This document shows, piece by piece, positions 35,154 through 46,500 of a stretch of 64,000 nt of DNA. Made by a program: the position numbers and the translations under genes. The stretch is from Volvox africanus. Taxonomy: Eukaryota; Chlorophyta; Chlorophyceae; Chlamydomonadales; Volvocaceae. Every line of letters starts with the position of its first letter. Positions within the stretch are counted from its first letter, which is position 1. The DNA lies in contig BSDZ01000004.1 in assembly GCA_030268105.1 (NCBI GenBank), positions 7,607,501-7,671,500 on the forward strand. Direction: 5' to 3'. Under the pieces are notes generated by a model. It was not told where the DNA came from, ran no database searches, and saw only the letters and a list, made by a program, of their open reading frames with translations.

Positions 35154-36659
35154 ATGACATCGAGAACCTGCTTTTTGATAAGCCTGTCTAGCTTATTACT
35201 AGCATCGGGCGTTAGCTTAAACATAACATCTCAGATTATTGTCGCTGGCAGCCGGCTTGCGTTGTGCGGGTACTACACAATTTCCTACGAGATGTGGGCG
35301 CAAAGCACTGCGGCTTACCTTTACGTTACAGACACGGTCAGTCAATCTTTTCTCTCCCAAGTTGATTTCCCGTTCGTGACCATTAATTGCGTCCTTCGCT
35401 CCGTCAACACCGTACACATGCCTTCCACTTAATTCCTACCCTTTCTATCGCTCGCAACAGACGTGTAATTCGTTGACCGCATCGCCTTGTCAGCCGCCCA
35501 TCACTGCAGCCCTCCTTCCCCTCTCATGTGTGGATCGTCTTACTTGCAAAGGGGGAACAAGTCAACCCTCAGCAATCCCCCTCTGTCTTGTTGTCGCCAA
35601 CAAAAACGCGACGGCGCCCTTAGAGGTGAACCTCGTTGTCTCAGGTGCGGGAAGGTGTATTAAGACACTTCCTTGGTCATGGATGGTTGGCGGAATAGGA
35701 TAAATCCATTTAAATCGACAGCAAAGAGCATTTACAGCTTTTTGCCGTAGAATCCGTCTTCCGACTTGTCATCTTCGCATTTCTGATTGTTTCCCTTCCT
35801 ACCAGAGCAGTGGTCCTGATTCGTTCGACGTCTGCTCCTGATTTCTTTCGTCACTCCTAGCCCTTAATTACAATCCCCGAGGACCTGATGTCCGACTCAT
35901 CGTCGTCGTCGAAGCCCCCCCCTTACGGCCTTTCGGCGACAGCAGCTTGGGACCACAAATGCGAGGCTTTTGCGCTGATATGCGAAGATTACCTGCAGGC
36001 TTCCACCGGCAATCCCCTTTCCCGATCAATCTATTACACACGACTTTTAGAGATATGCTGTACATCAATAATTGTTTGCAATATGCAAGAATATGTGTAT
36101 ACGACCATAAGACATACAATACGTGTATTTCCTTGTTGATCACTTTGTTTAAGGAAACTGGCCCACACCCTCACGGTGAAGCTTGCTCGTACACTGGGTG
36201 ATGACTTTCAGCGTGCTTGTACGACGACGAGCAACAACCCAGGCAACAGGCGCTTTCCCCCTGCCGCCTGGGGTACCTCCTTCCCCCTTCCTAACGCGCA
36301 CACTCCCCCGGCTCCCCCCGGCTGCTTTAGGATCCTTCACCAAGGTCAACAGCAGCAGCAGTAGCAGCAGCAGTAGCAGTGGCAGTAGCAGTAAGGGATT
36401 CAGCACGTTCGAAGTCATATTGATTGTGGTCGGATCCGCGGCGGGGCTTGTCGTTCTGGTGGGCCTGATGTCGTTGACCTCGTGGCTCATGTGTTTCAAG
36501 CCACCAATTTCCCGCCAGATTTGGGGGCAGGAGGGAGACGGTGATTTTGGCGCCAAGCCAGCTTCAGTAGTTGGGGCGCCGCAGCGTGTCCGGTCCGCTC
36601 CGGCGCCACCGCTGCTCCCCTCACCGGCGACAGGTAAGGGTTCACAATCGTTCGCGTAA
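35154..36659 (+). CDS. Single-pass membrane protein, tandem-family member B (possible frameshift in tail)
   Basis: Three in-phase exons: 35154-35336, 35461-35644 and 36250-36659. The ATG at 35154 gives a signal peptide (CFLISLSSLLLASGVS); an earlier in-frame ATG lies at 35031. The ectodomain has LCGYYTISYEMW, matching ACGFYIMSYKLW of member A. It ends with PLCLVVANKNATAPLEVNLV before the same phase-1 intron. A Pro-rich and poly-Ser stalk leads to a transmembrane helix at about residue 176-200 (VILIVVGSAAGLVVLVGLMS). In this frame translation stops at 36659. A protein-like Pro-rich frame continues at 36661-37044 in the next phase, separated by only 27 bp between a GTAAGG and a TAAG. That gap is too short for an intron, so a frameshift, sequence error or mis-modelled exon is likely. 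Confidence 0.7.
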
Positions 36660-37044
36660 GGCCCAATTATTGGATTATGATGATCTGATGCAACCAACGG
36701 AACTGACGGTAAGCCTCCCGGGGGACGGGGACAACACCGCAGTGTATCCGTACCCGCTAAACGGAGGTGCGCCATATGGTATAGCGTTGCCACTATCACC
36801 GGTGCCGTACGAAATGGCGCCGATGCCGTTGTTGCCGTACGTCAGCATGCGCAGCCCCTCAGCGCTGGCGCCGCTTCCGACGGAGGCGTACAGTGGGCTG
36901 AGTCAGCCGCCCTCATCGCCGCCGCCGTTGCTTAGGTTGCCGCCGAGGCTGCCGCCGCCGCCACCGACAACGGCCCAGTCGCCGCCACCGGCGGCGACGC
37001 AGTCCCAGCCACCATTGATGCTCGGGAATTTGGAGCAGCAATAG
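36660..37044 (+). other. Probable continuation of member B tail in a shifted frame
   Basis: Reads AQLLDYDDLMQPTELTVSLP and then a Tyr/Pro/Leu-rich segment ending PPLMLGNLEQQ and a stop. The composition matches the cytoplasmic tails of members A and C, but the frame is offset by one base from the upstream exon. It may be an authentic last exon joined in a way I could not resolve, or the product of an indel. Confidence 0.5.
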
Positions 37045-40000
37045 CAGCAGGCCTTACAGGGCCCGCTACCGTCCCCTTATGCGTCGATGCCACCTGCGTC
37101 ACACTAACAAAGGTTGGACATGATGTGTGAAGTAGCGCGGACGAATGGAAGCAGGAGCGGGAGGGGGAGGGGGAGGGGGGGATCATTATACACGGATAAT
37201 TCGCTCGGTAGTGCTGTGACCCGTCTTCAAGCAACGAATGAGACATGGCGATAGGCGTCACCGAGAGTGGTCTCAACTGTTTTGAGTTTGGTCTGTATGT
37301 ACGATGAACTCTTAGGGGCCATTCTAGGTGATTTGGTTGCCTTACGGTTTAGCTTGCTCCGTGGCGTCGTAAAATATGTCGTACATGTCGTACAAAGCTC
37401 CGTGCCCCACATATCCTGCACGGCCCTATCAGTAGACAAACGAAGTTGGATCCGGAGCCCCGACCCGGGGGTCGTGACACCGAACGCGGTGAAAGAAGCT
37501 GCTGAAGCTGACGGGGCTTCTGTTTCCCCAAGCGCCACGTGCGTCCAAATTTATTTTTCCGAATGAACACAGAGCACTGGTTTTGTGCAATGTCTGATGC
37601 AGCACATTACACTTCTTAGAACTCACATCCGTACCGGTGGCCAAAAGCCCAACTCCCAAAACTCTACGAAGACCGTACGGCTCTCGTACGAAGTGGCACA
37701 CGTACTCAAAAAAGTAAAGGTCTGGAGAGTATCACATCATTCGCCGCATTTCACATCTGGAAGGGGAGCGGGCACCTGGACACGTAACAGGACACCAAGG
37801 TAGCTCGCCAACCACATAGCTCTGTTCGGATCACCGGATCACACCAGCTACACCGAGTTGCTTTTCGCCGCCATAAATGCTTTATGGCAATACGACAATA
37901 GGGCGATACGACACCATGCAGTACTGGAGCCCCCCGCTGTCTTCCTAAAAGTTCAAATCTCTTATCGCCACCCATCACCCAATCAATATTAGCTCACCTC
38001 ACACAAGGCACTCCGTATGCAGCGGAGCGGCTAGGGGGGGGGGGAAGGCGGCCCCAAAACTGGTCAGCTCCCCCCCTTTGATTATTCAACCGTACAAAAT
38101 TCCATTTCCCATCTGTACAAACACACACGTCTTCTAGCTGCCGCTAACTGCTCTGAGGCAACTGATAGATTTGTCTGTTAGTCCCCTCCCACCCAAACAT
38201 CATGTGGGCATGCGCCAGGTGGCAATCCTCGTATCCAGGCGAGTATACCCCCCTTCAACTGAAGCACCGAAGTGCTTTCCCTCCCCTCCCCCCAATCAAA
38301 GCACGCAGGTACAGATCAGACACACAAACGCACATACATATTGCGTCTACGACTCCCCAAAGAGGTGTCGGATGTAGCATTTCCATTCCTGAAGGCTCAG
38401 TGAGGAATCGTCTGTCATCTCATATTCCTCGTGTGCCACTCTGTTGTCGGGCTATATCCCTTGCATGCGTGTTAGTGCTGCAAGGGGCACGTGCCACAGG
38501 CTCTTCGGGTGTACGACAGAGGAAAAGACAGAGGCGGAGGCGGAAGTGAACACACGCTGATTGCTACATTCGTAGCAGGTCGAACGTACGCACAATAAAT
38601 TGGTCGTTAGTTGCGTTGACTTCTACGCAAAGCCTCCTATGCTGTGAGCCCGCGAAGCATATACACATCCTGCCGTACGTACGGGTCCTCAGCTACTCGA
38701 TACGGTCAAAACACTACACGCACTTTGACACGTACATGACCAAGCCCATGGATCGTCCTCTTTACACACCCTATGCATCCGATCCGTCCGATCAGCATAC
38801 GACAGACACAGAAGGGATGCATCACGCTGCCTGTACATAATCGTCAAGTTTGTCAAAAAGCCCGTTCCGCAGCTTTTCGTCATCTATATGAAGCAAATAG
38901 CAGTTGCTGTAACGCAACGCATACGCCAGCGGTCCGGCTGGGTGGCGTACTGCCGTGCTTCGAGTCTATGGTATGTTTATGCAGGAAGCTATGTCAATAT
39001 GCCTGGTTAGTCAATAGGAATCGCCGGCGGCCAGGCACCGAGGTCATAGGAAAAGGAGGCGCTAGGCATATGCCTGGGTCCCAGTACACAGTAGATAGAG
39101 GCTCAACAAACAGCTCGCGCAGTCAGCCAATTATAAGATTTGATGAAAGCGACTCTTAGAGACTGCTGTCGACTGATCTCTTCGAAACAAAAGAAATAAA
39201 CACTCCAACAACAAGACATATATATTTCACAAAATAGAAAGACACATTAGACGTGGCGAGCTATGCGCGCATAAGAGAAGATCGCCGACACTGCAAAAGC
39301 CCTACTCTTAAACCGCTAGGAAGAGAGGTTCAACAGTTCAATCGCAGCGAAATCATGTCGCATGCGTTACTTCAAAGTGCAACATGCGAGTCCCGAAAAA
39401 AGCCGTCCTCAAGCATGCCACTGCCTGGCAAAACGCAAAAGCACAAAAGCGCAAGAGGGTCCTATATAACGTCCCGATTAGCCGAATTAAGTGAGGCTCC
39501 TCTCCACGTCATCATTATGCCGTACACTCCGTGTCTTTCCTGCGTCTAATCAAACCCTAAGACACCAACCAGGAAACCAACCACTGACAACCGCCATCTA
39601 CCGAGCGCACGAGACGTAGGCGAAGTTTTTTGTAATATGCTGATGAAAACTGCTCAACAAGATCACTTTGCTTGCTAGCTTGGTCGCGCATGCGTACGGT
39701 GTGTGCGTGTGTGCGTGTACTCAATGGCGCAAAAGCGGCGGACTCTTGACATGAAGACACGCACCTAGAACCTAGTTAGGATCTTCCCACTCACGAGAAC
39801 ACGCAGTTCGCTGTCACCGAGATCCGTTCAGGGCGCATAAGGCCCCCGCGTATGCGGCCGCACTCATAGCCACTCTGGCGGTGCCGTGGCGAACAAACAC
39901 ACTGCCATAGCTTTGTGAACACAAAGCCAGGACAGTTACAGTTTCGCAAGATCTCCCTGTCATCAACTGTCATCAACTGTCCTCAACTGAAGCTAACGAC

Positions 40001-40506
40001 CAACCTCTAGGACAGTCCATTAGGCAGGGAAAGGACAGGAGATGCTGCCAAACGCAGCACCTTCTTCCGGCGGGTTGCCGGGAGAGGGCGCAAGTCTCCT
40101 TGGGCAGCTCCTATGTCTAAGTCACAGGTACACATCGACATAACCTGACGCCTCAAGCGGCTACCTACCTGTTTTCTCCCGGCGCTGTCCTTAACACACA
40201 CACACACACACACTAACGCGGAGTATGCCGGGAGCCATGCTAGGTCCTGACGACGCATACATATATGCACACGCCCACATACGCACATAACGCCGTCGAC
40301 TTTGCTCCGTCCCAATATCCGACCGATAAATGACTGTTGCCCTCGGCGGTACTCCGAGTATAGGGCCCCCTGAAAAGCAAAGCAGACTTACATAGGGCCC
40401 ACATAGAGGCCCCGTAGACCGCACGGGCTGTGTCAGATATGCAGTTACGGCAGCCACTGGCCCCGGCGGTGGCCGTCAGCAGGTGCCGCTGGTGGGACTC
40501 GCCCAC
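37045..40506. other. Spacer between member B and the oxidase gene
   Basis: About 3.5 kb with no supported exon. Contains a short (GGGGGA)n run at about 37155-37180, a G-run at 38033-38042 and a (CA)n run at 40194-40214. Three copies of an 11-bp TGTCATCAACT-like word lie at about 39959-39990. A 'ttaca' at about 40388 (TGTAA on the minus strand) is a plausible poly(A) signal for the oxidase. Confidence 0.45.
40194..40214. repeat. (CA)n dinucleotide repeat
   Basis: About ten uninterrupted CA units. Confidence 0.9.
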
Positions 40507-43500
40507 TCACCTACTAGGCTCCGAGTTCACGGGCCACTCGAACAACGGCTCGTAATCCGCCGATGCTGACCCATTGGTTGCTGGTATTCCCGGCGGTGGT
40601 GAGTCCGGCGGCGGCGGCGATGACAACCCCCGTCGCCGGGGAGGTGGTCTCGGAGGCGGCGGCGGCGGCTTTCCCTTGTTTTTGCTAGTCTCTCCGAAAC
40701 GGGCTGCCTCTCCCCCCACGGGCGGCAATGCTGTACGACGCAGCGTGACCCATGCCGCCTTCGAATACACGTCTCCGTTGAGAAGAAACAGCATGTACAT
40801 ACCCGGGGGCGCAACGTTGACGTCGGGCGGCCCGCGTAAGGTTAGTGTACCGGTAATTACGTTGTCAGTTACAACGCGCAATCCGACCAGGCGCTGGTGT
40901 GTGTTGTACGAATGCGTGACGCTGCACGGTGCCACCAGTACGGCACGTGTGACGCGGATCGCGCCGTATCCACCGTTGCCCTTGAAACCGGGGCCAACGT
41001 AATTGGGAAAATCGTACGATACCCTGAATTGAGAATTGTACGATATGGCGTTACTATCGAGGGAGAGGATCTCTGGTTTCTGTGCATCCATGAAGAAGTA
41101 CGGCGGAGAGAAGATCTCAACCCGGTACTCCGCCTTGGAGGTGGGGGAGGGTATGTAACTCCAGCCCGGTCGTACAGAGTATTTGTAACATCGATCGCAA
41201 CCCGCCACAATCACCGTTCCATTGGTGGTGAGACAGGCGGTTGAGTGATACATCCTGGCGATCTGAGTGAAGGCCAATCGGGAGATGCGTTGACCGAACG
41301 GCAGATCCGGGTCGTACAGCTCCGCGAAGAGATCGGGGAAGTTGGCGCGGCTATCGCCCCCTGAAGCAGAATCTCCGGCGACACCCGTCTGCGTTACGTA
41401 ATGGGTACGAAGAGCGCGAAGGTTCAGCCTCCAGGGAAGGGCGGTGGGGAGGGCCGGTGACGAGGGCGGTGGGGAGAGTGCCGCTCATCTGTTTTCTGCC
41501 GTACACGTGGGGCAGCTACGGAAGAAGAGAGCCACATTGGCAAATCACGATAGGGTCCATACTAACCGAAAAAACTACTTACGCTAGCACCATTGACGAT
41601 AACGACTTTTCCGTTCGGTAATAGCACCGCATCAGGCATGACGCGTCCCATCGTCATGTTCTCCTCCATCCAGCCGTCAAATGTGTAGTTACCGGCCATA
41701 ATGTCGTACGTAAGCTTTATGCGGTTGACGCTCTTGCTCGCCGGTAAAGTCAGGTTCTTGGTCCCCGCCTCCTTTTGGCCACCGAATAGCACAATCTCAA
41801 CCTGTAATGTCCGCAGCCCATGGGGGTGGGGTCATAAGAAATCAAAAGAAGAGTTCCCCGCACTCCTCACTCCTCACCCCTCACCCCTCACCCCTCACCC
41901 CTCACCCCTCACCCCTCACCCCTCACCCCTCACCCCTCACCCCTCCCCACACGAGTACATCTCACACAAGGTTTCTCTCTCTCTCTCTTTCTCTCTCTTT
42001 CACACACACAGAGTCCCTACACCGCTCCCACAACCGCAGCGCCGATCCGACCACGAAGGCTGACCCCCCCTACGTCCACATGCACAGCAAGGGGCAGCAA
42101 CCCCTCCACCTTTCAGGGTTCTCTAAGGAACGGTCACCGCACGTGAGTCGCATGTCTGAGGTTTTGAGGCCGGTTTTACCCACCCCCTGCGGCGTCTGGA
42201 AAACACACAAACAATCAAAAACGTTTTGACACACATGGACACGAGGCATGCGCCCAGGCCGGGTTATACCGCGAGGGGTTATTACCTGGTAGTTTTTCTC
42301 TGGGTATAGCCCCAGCATCACGCTCGTCCCAGTGTACGGATACTGTGTACTGCCGTACCCACGCAGACGTGGGACTTGCTGAGGCCATACATTAGAGGTG
42401 TAGTTCATGATCCAACCCGTACGACCACAGAAGGTGAAGAGCAGGCCCGAAGGCAGTACGTAGTTGAACGGGTAATATACCTGTGGTAAAGATTTTGGTG
42501 ATGTTAGAAATCCGTACTAATCCAAAACATCAAAATTTAATTATGGTTGTACTGCACGACACAGGTCAGAGTACAGGTCGTGAATCATCGCAGTGTTTCC
42601 TCTTCATCATTCCAAGGTAAGGTTTACCTGTACGGCGCTCTCCAAGTATGCCGGCCGCATTGCGTACGGCTTCAGACTGTTGTCCCGCGGATCGTACATT
42701 TCCCAAAAGGGGTTGTTTGCCGTACCCGCGCCCACACCCTGCGTGCCACCCATGATCAGGACCTTCCCGTCTGGAAGCAGCGTGGCCGATGGGTACCTGT
42801 ACGGCGTGCATACGTTGACGGAGCATATGGCATCTGTAAGTACGGCAACCGGCATGAAAGTTATCATCAAGCATACATAGTATCGAGTGTCACCGGCCTT
42901 GCATCATCTTGCTTACTACTTTGGTTGCCCGTTTACTTCCGCCGTACGGCATATCCGGATCTTAGTTCCAGATCAAGATCGTGCACCTCTTGTAGCCTAG
43001 ATGGATGCTTCGCTCACCAGCGTCTCCAGCCCAGCTCCTTGACTTTATGCAACCTCAGATCCGTACAGGATCGGTTGAACGTGCGGATGGATCGCATGCC
43101 ATCAGGGTAGCCCGCATTGGCCTGGTGCCCACCAACCACCAGAATATCTCCCGTGTCCGTAATAGTATGGCCGCAACAGAATAAACCGTCCGGAGAGAAG
43201 ATGTGGGTGAAGTTCCGGCTGATGGTGTCGAAGTACCCGGCAATCGTATTGGATCGGTCGGGGTGGTAGCCAGAAGGCCGCTCCATAAACAGATAACGGT
43301 CGGTTCCGGAAATTTGAACCATATGTACGGCAACAATCATGCCTACGCCAATAATTTCGTAATTGCCGTACTGAAGAAGTTCGGCAGTGGATTCCGGTGG
43401 ATCGACAACGCTTGGTGGTGACGGGGGAGGTGAAGGGGCGAGAGGAGGATAGATGGGGTTGTCAGGGGGGGCAGGTGCTCCGGGCGTTTCGGGAGGTGTG

Positions 43501-46500
43501 GGGGGACTGGGGGGAGGAAAGGGTGGGGGGGGGTCGGGAAAGGCTGGAGGGGAGGGAGGAGGGGGCCGGGGAGAAGGGGGAGGCCGAGGAGAAGGGGGAG
43601 GTCGGGGAGAGGGAGGCGGACGTGGGAAGGGTGGTGGGCTGCGCGCTGGCGGTGGTCGAAGAGATGTAGTAGGAAAGGATGAAGGCGGAGGGCGAAGCGG
43701 TGGAGGCTGCGACGGTGAAACTGATACAGGGGGTGAGTCCGGGAGGGGCAGCAGTGATGCAGCTGGAGCCGACAGTGGAGGTGGAAGAGGCCAAAACATC
43801 GGGAAAGCTGGTGGAGGAGATAATGATGGTGGAGGAGAGGGTGGTGGAGGGGAGCGTGGTGGAGGAGAGGGTGGTGGAGGAGAGGGTGGAGGGGAGGGTG
43901 GTGGAGAAGATGGTGGTGGAGGTGAAGGTGGGGGTGGAGAGGGTGGTGGAGGGGAGGGCGGTGGAGGAGAGGGTGGTGGAGGGGAGGGCGGTGGAGGAGA
44001 GGGTGGTGGAGGAGACGGTGGTGGAGGGGAGGGTGGTGGAGGAGAGGGGGGGGGTGGCGAGGGGGGTGGAGGGGAGGGTGGTGGAGGGGAGGGTGGTGGA
44101 GGAGAGGGTGGTGGAGGGGAGGGTGGTGGAGGAAAGGGGGGGGGTGGCGAGGGGGGTGGAGGAGAAGGTGGTGGAGGGGAGGGTGGCGGAGGAGAGGGTG
44201 GTGGAGGTGATGATGGACGTGGGGAGGGCGATGAAGGTGGTGGCGGTAATGGTGGTGGTGACATTGGTGGCGGTGATGGTGATGGAGGTGATGGGGGTGG
44301 TGGCGAGGGCGGTGGTGGGGGTGGTGGACGAGATGGTGGAGGTGACAGCGGTGGTTTAGGTGGGGGAGGTGATGGAGGAGGTGGCGGTGGTGGTGATGGA
44401 AGTGGCGAAGGCGGCGGGGAGGGTGGGGGTGAGGGATGGTAAGGTGGTGGTGGGAGTGGTGAAGGGGGTGACGGCGATGGGGGCGGCGGGGAAGGAGGTG
44501 GGGATGGCGGAGGGGAGGGGGGTGGAGGTGATGGTGGAGGCGGGGAAGGTGGCAGAGGGGACGGAGGAGGTGGCGGTGGCGGCGATAGCGGTGGTGAGGG
44601 CGACGGTGATGGCGCTGGGGACGGTGGCAATGGTGGTGACAGCGGTGGGTAGGGTGGCGGCGATGGTGGAGGAGAGGGCGGTGGAGAGGGCGGCGGTGGT
44701 GAGGGAGGTAGAGGTGATGGTGGAGGCGGGGAAGGAGGTGGGGGTGATGGCGGTGGTGGGGACGGGGGTGGAGGTGATGGAGGAGGAGGGGAGGGAGGTG
44801 GGGGTGACGGCGGCGGCGGAGAGGGGGGTAGAGGGGACGAAGGAGGTGGCGGTGGCGGCGATGGCGGTGGTGAGGGGGGCGGTGATGGCGCTGGGGATGG
44901 TGGCGGTGGTGGTGACGGCGGTGGGTAGGGTGGCGGCGATGGTGGAGGAGAGGGCGGTGGAGAGGGCGGCGGTGGTGAGGGAGGTAGAGGTGATGGTGGA
45001 GGCGGGGAAGGAGGTGGGGGTGATGGCGGTGGTGGGGACGGGGGTGGAGGTGATGGAGGAGGAGGGGACGGGGGTGGAGGTGATGGAGGAGGAGGGGAGG
45101 GAGGTGGGGGTGACGGCGGCGGCGGAGAGGGGGGTAGAGGGGACGAAGGAGGTGGCGGTGGCGGCGATGGCGGTGGTGAGGGGGGCGGTGATGGCGCTGG
45201 GGATGGTGGCGGTGGTGGTGACGGCGGTGGGTAGGGTGGCGGCGATGGTGGAGGAGAGGGCGGTGGAGAGGGCGGCGGTGGTGAGGGAGGTAGAGGTGAT
45301 GGTGGAGGCGGGGAAGGAGGTGGGGGTGATGGCGGTGGTGGGGACGGGGGTGGAGGTGATGGTGGAGGAGGGGACGGGGGTGGAGGTGATGGAGGAGGTG
45401 GCGGTGGTGGTGACGGCGGTGGAAATGACGGTAGGGACGGTGGCGGCGATGGCGGTGGTGAAGGGGGCGGTGATGGCGCTGGGGATGGCGGCGGTGGTGG
45501 TGACGGCGGTGGGTAGGGTGGCGGCGATGGTGGAGGAGAGGGCGGTGGAAAGGGCGGCGGTGGCGAGGGGGGTGGCGGCGATGGCGGTGGTGAAGGGGGC
45601 GGTGATGGCGCTGGGGATGGTGGCGGTGGTGGCGACGGCGGTGGGTAGGGTGGCGGCGATGGTGGAGGAGAGGGCGGTGGAAAGGGCGGCGGTGGCGAGG
45701 GGGATGGAGGCGATGGTGGAGGCGGGGAGGGAGGTGGGGGTGATGGCGGCGGTGGAGACGGTGGTGGAGGTGATGGAGGAGGAGGGGAGGGGGGTGGGGG
45801 TGACGTCGGCGGCGGAGAGGGGGGTAGAGGGGACGGAGGAGGTGGCGGTGGCGGCGATGGCGGTGGTGAGGGCGGCGGTGATGGCGCTGGGGACGGTGGC
45901 GGTTGTGGTGACGGCGGTGGGTAGGGAGGCGGCGATGGTGGAGGAGAGGGCGGTGGAGAGGGCGGCGGTGGTGAGGGAGGTAGAGGTGATGGTGGAGGCG
46001 GGGAAGGAGGTGGGGGTGATGGCGGTGGTGGAGACGGGGGTGGAGGTGATGGTGGAGGCGGAGAGGGGGGTGGAGGTGATGGTGGAGGCGGGGAGGGTGG
46101 CAGAGGGGACGGAGGAGGTGGCGGTGTTGGTGACGGCGGTGGAAAGGATGGTAGGGACGGTGGCGGCGATGGCGGTGGTGAAGGGGGCGGTGATGGCGCT
46201 GGGGATGGCGGCGGTGGTGGTGACGGCGTTGGGTAGGGTGGCGGCGATGGTGGAGGAGAGGGCGGTGGAGAGGGCGGCGGTGGTGAGGGAGGTAGAGGTG
46301 ATGGTGGAGGCGGGGAAGGAGGTGGGGGTGATGGCGGTGGTGGGGACGGGGGTGGAGGTGATGGAGGAGGAGGGGACGGGGGTGGAGGTGATGGTGGAGG
46401 CGGGGAAGGAGGTGGGGGTGATGGCGGTGGTGGGGACGGGGGTGGAGGTGATGGAAGAGGAGGGGACGGGGGTGGAGGTGATGGTGGAGGGGGGGAGGGG

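Noticed and set aside
42834..43017. Acceptor CTTACAG at 42834 for oxidase exon 2.
   Set aside because: It breaks the reading phase. The acceptor GTACAG ending at 42797 keeps phase and restores the conserved RRWYPS motif of glyoxal oxidases.
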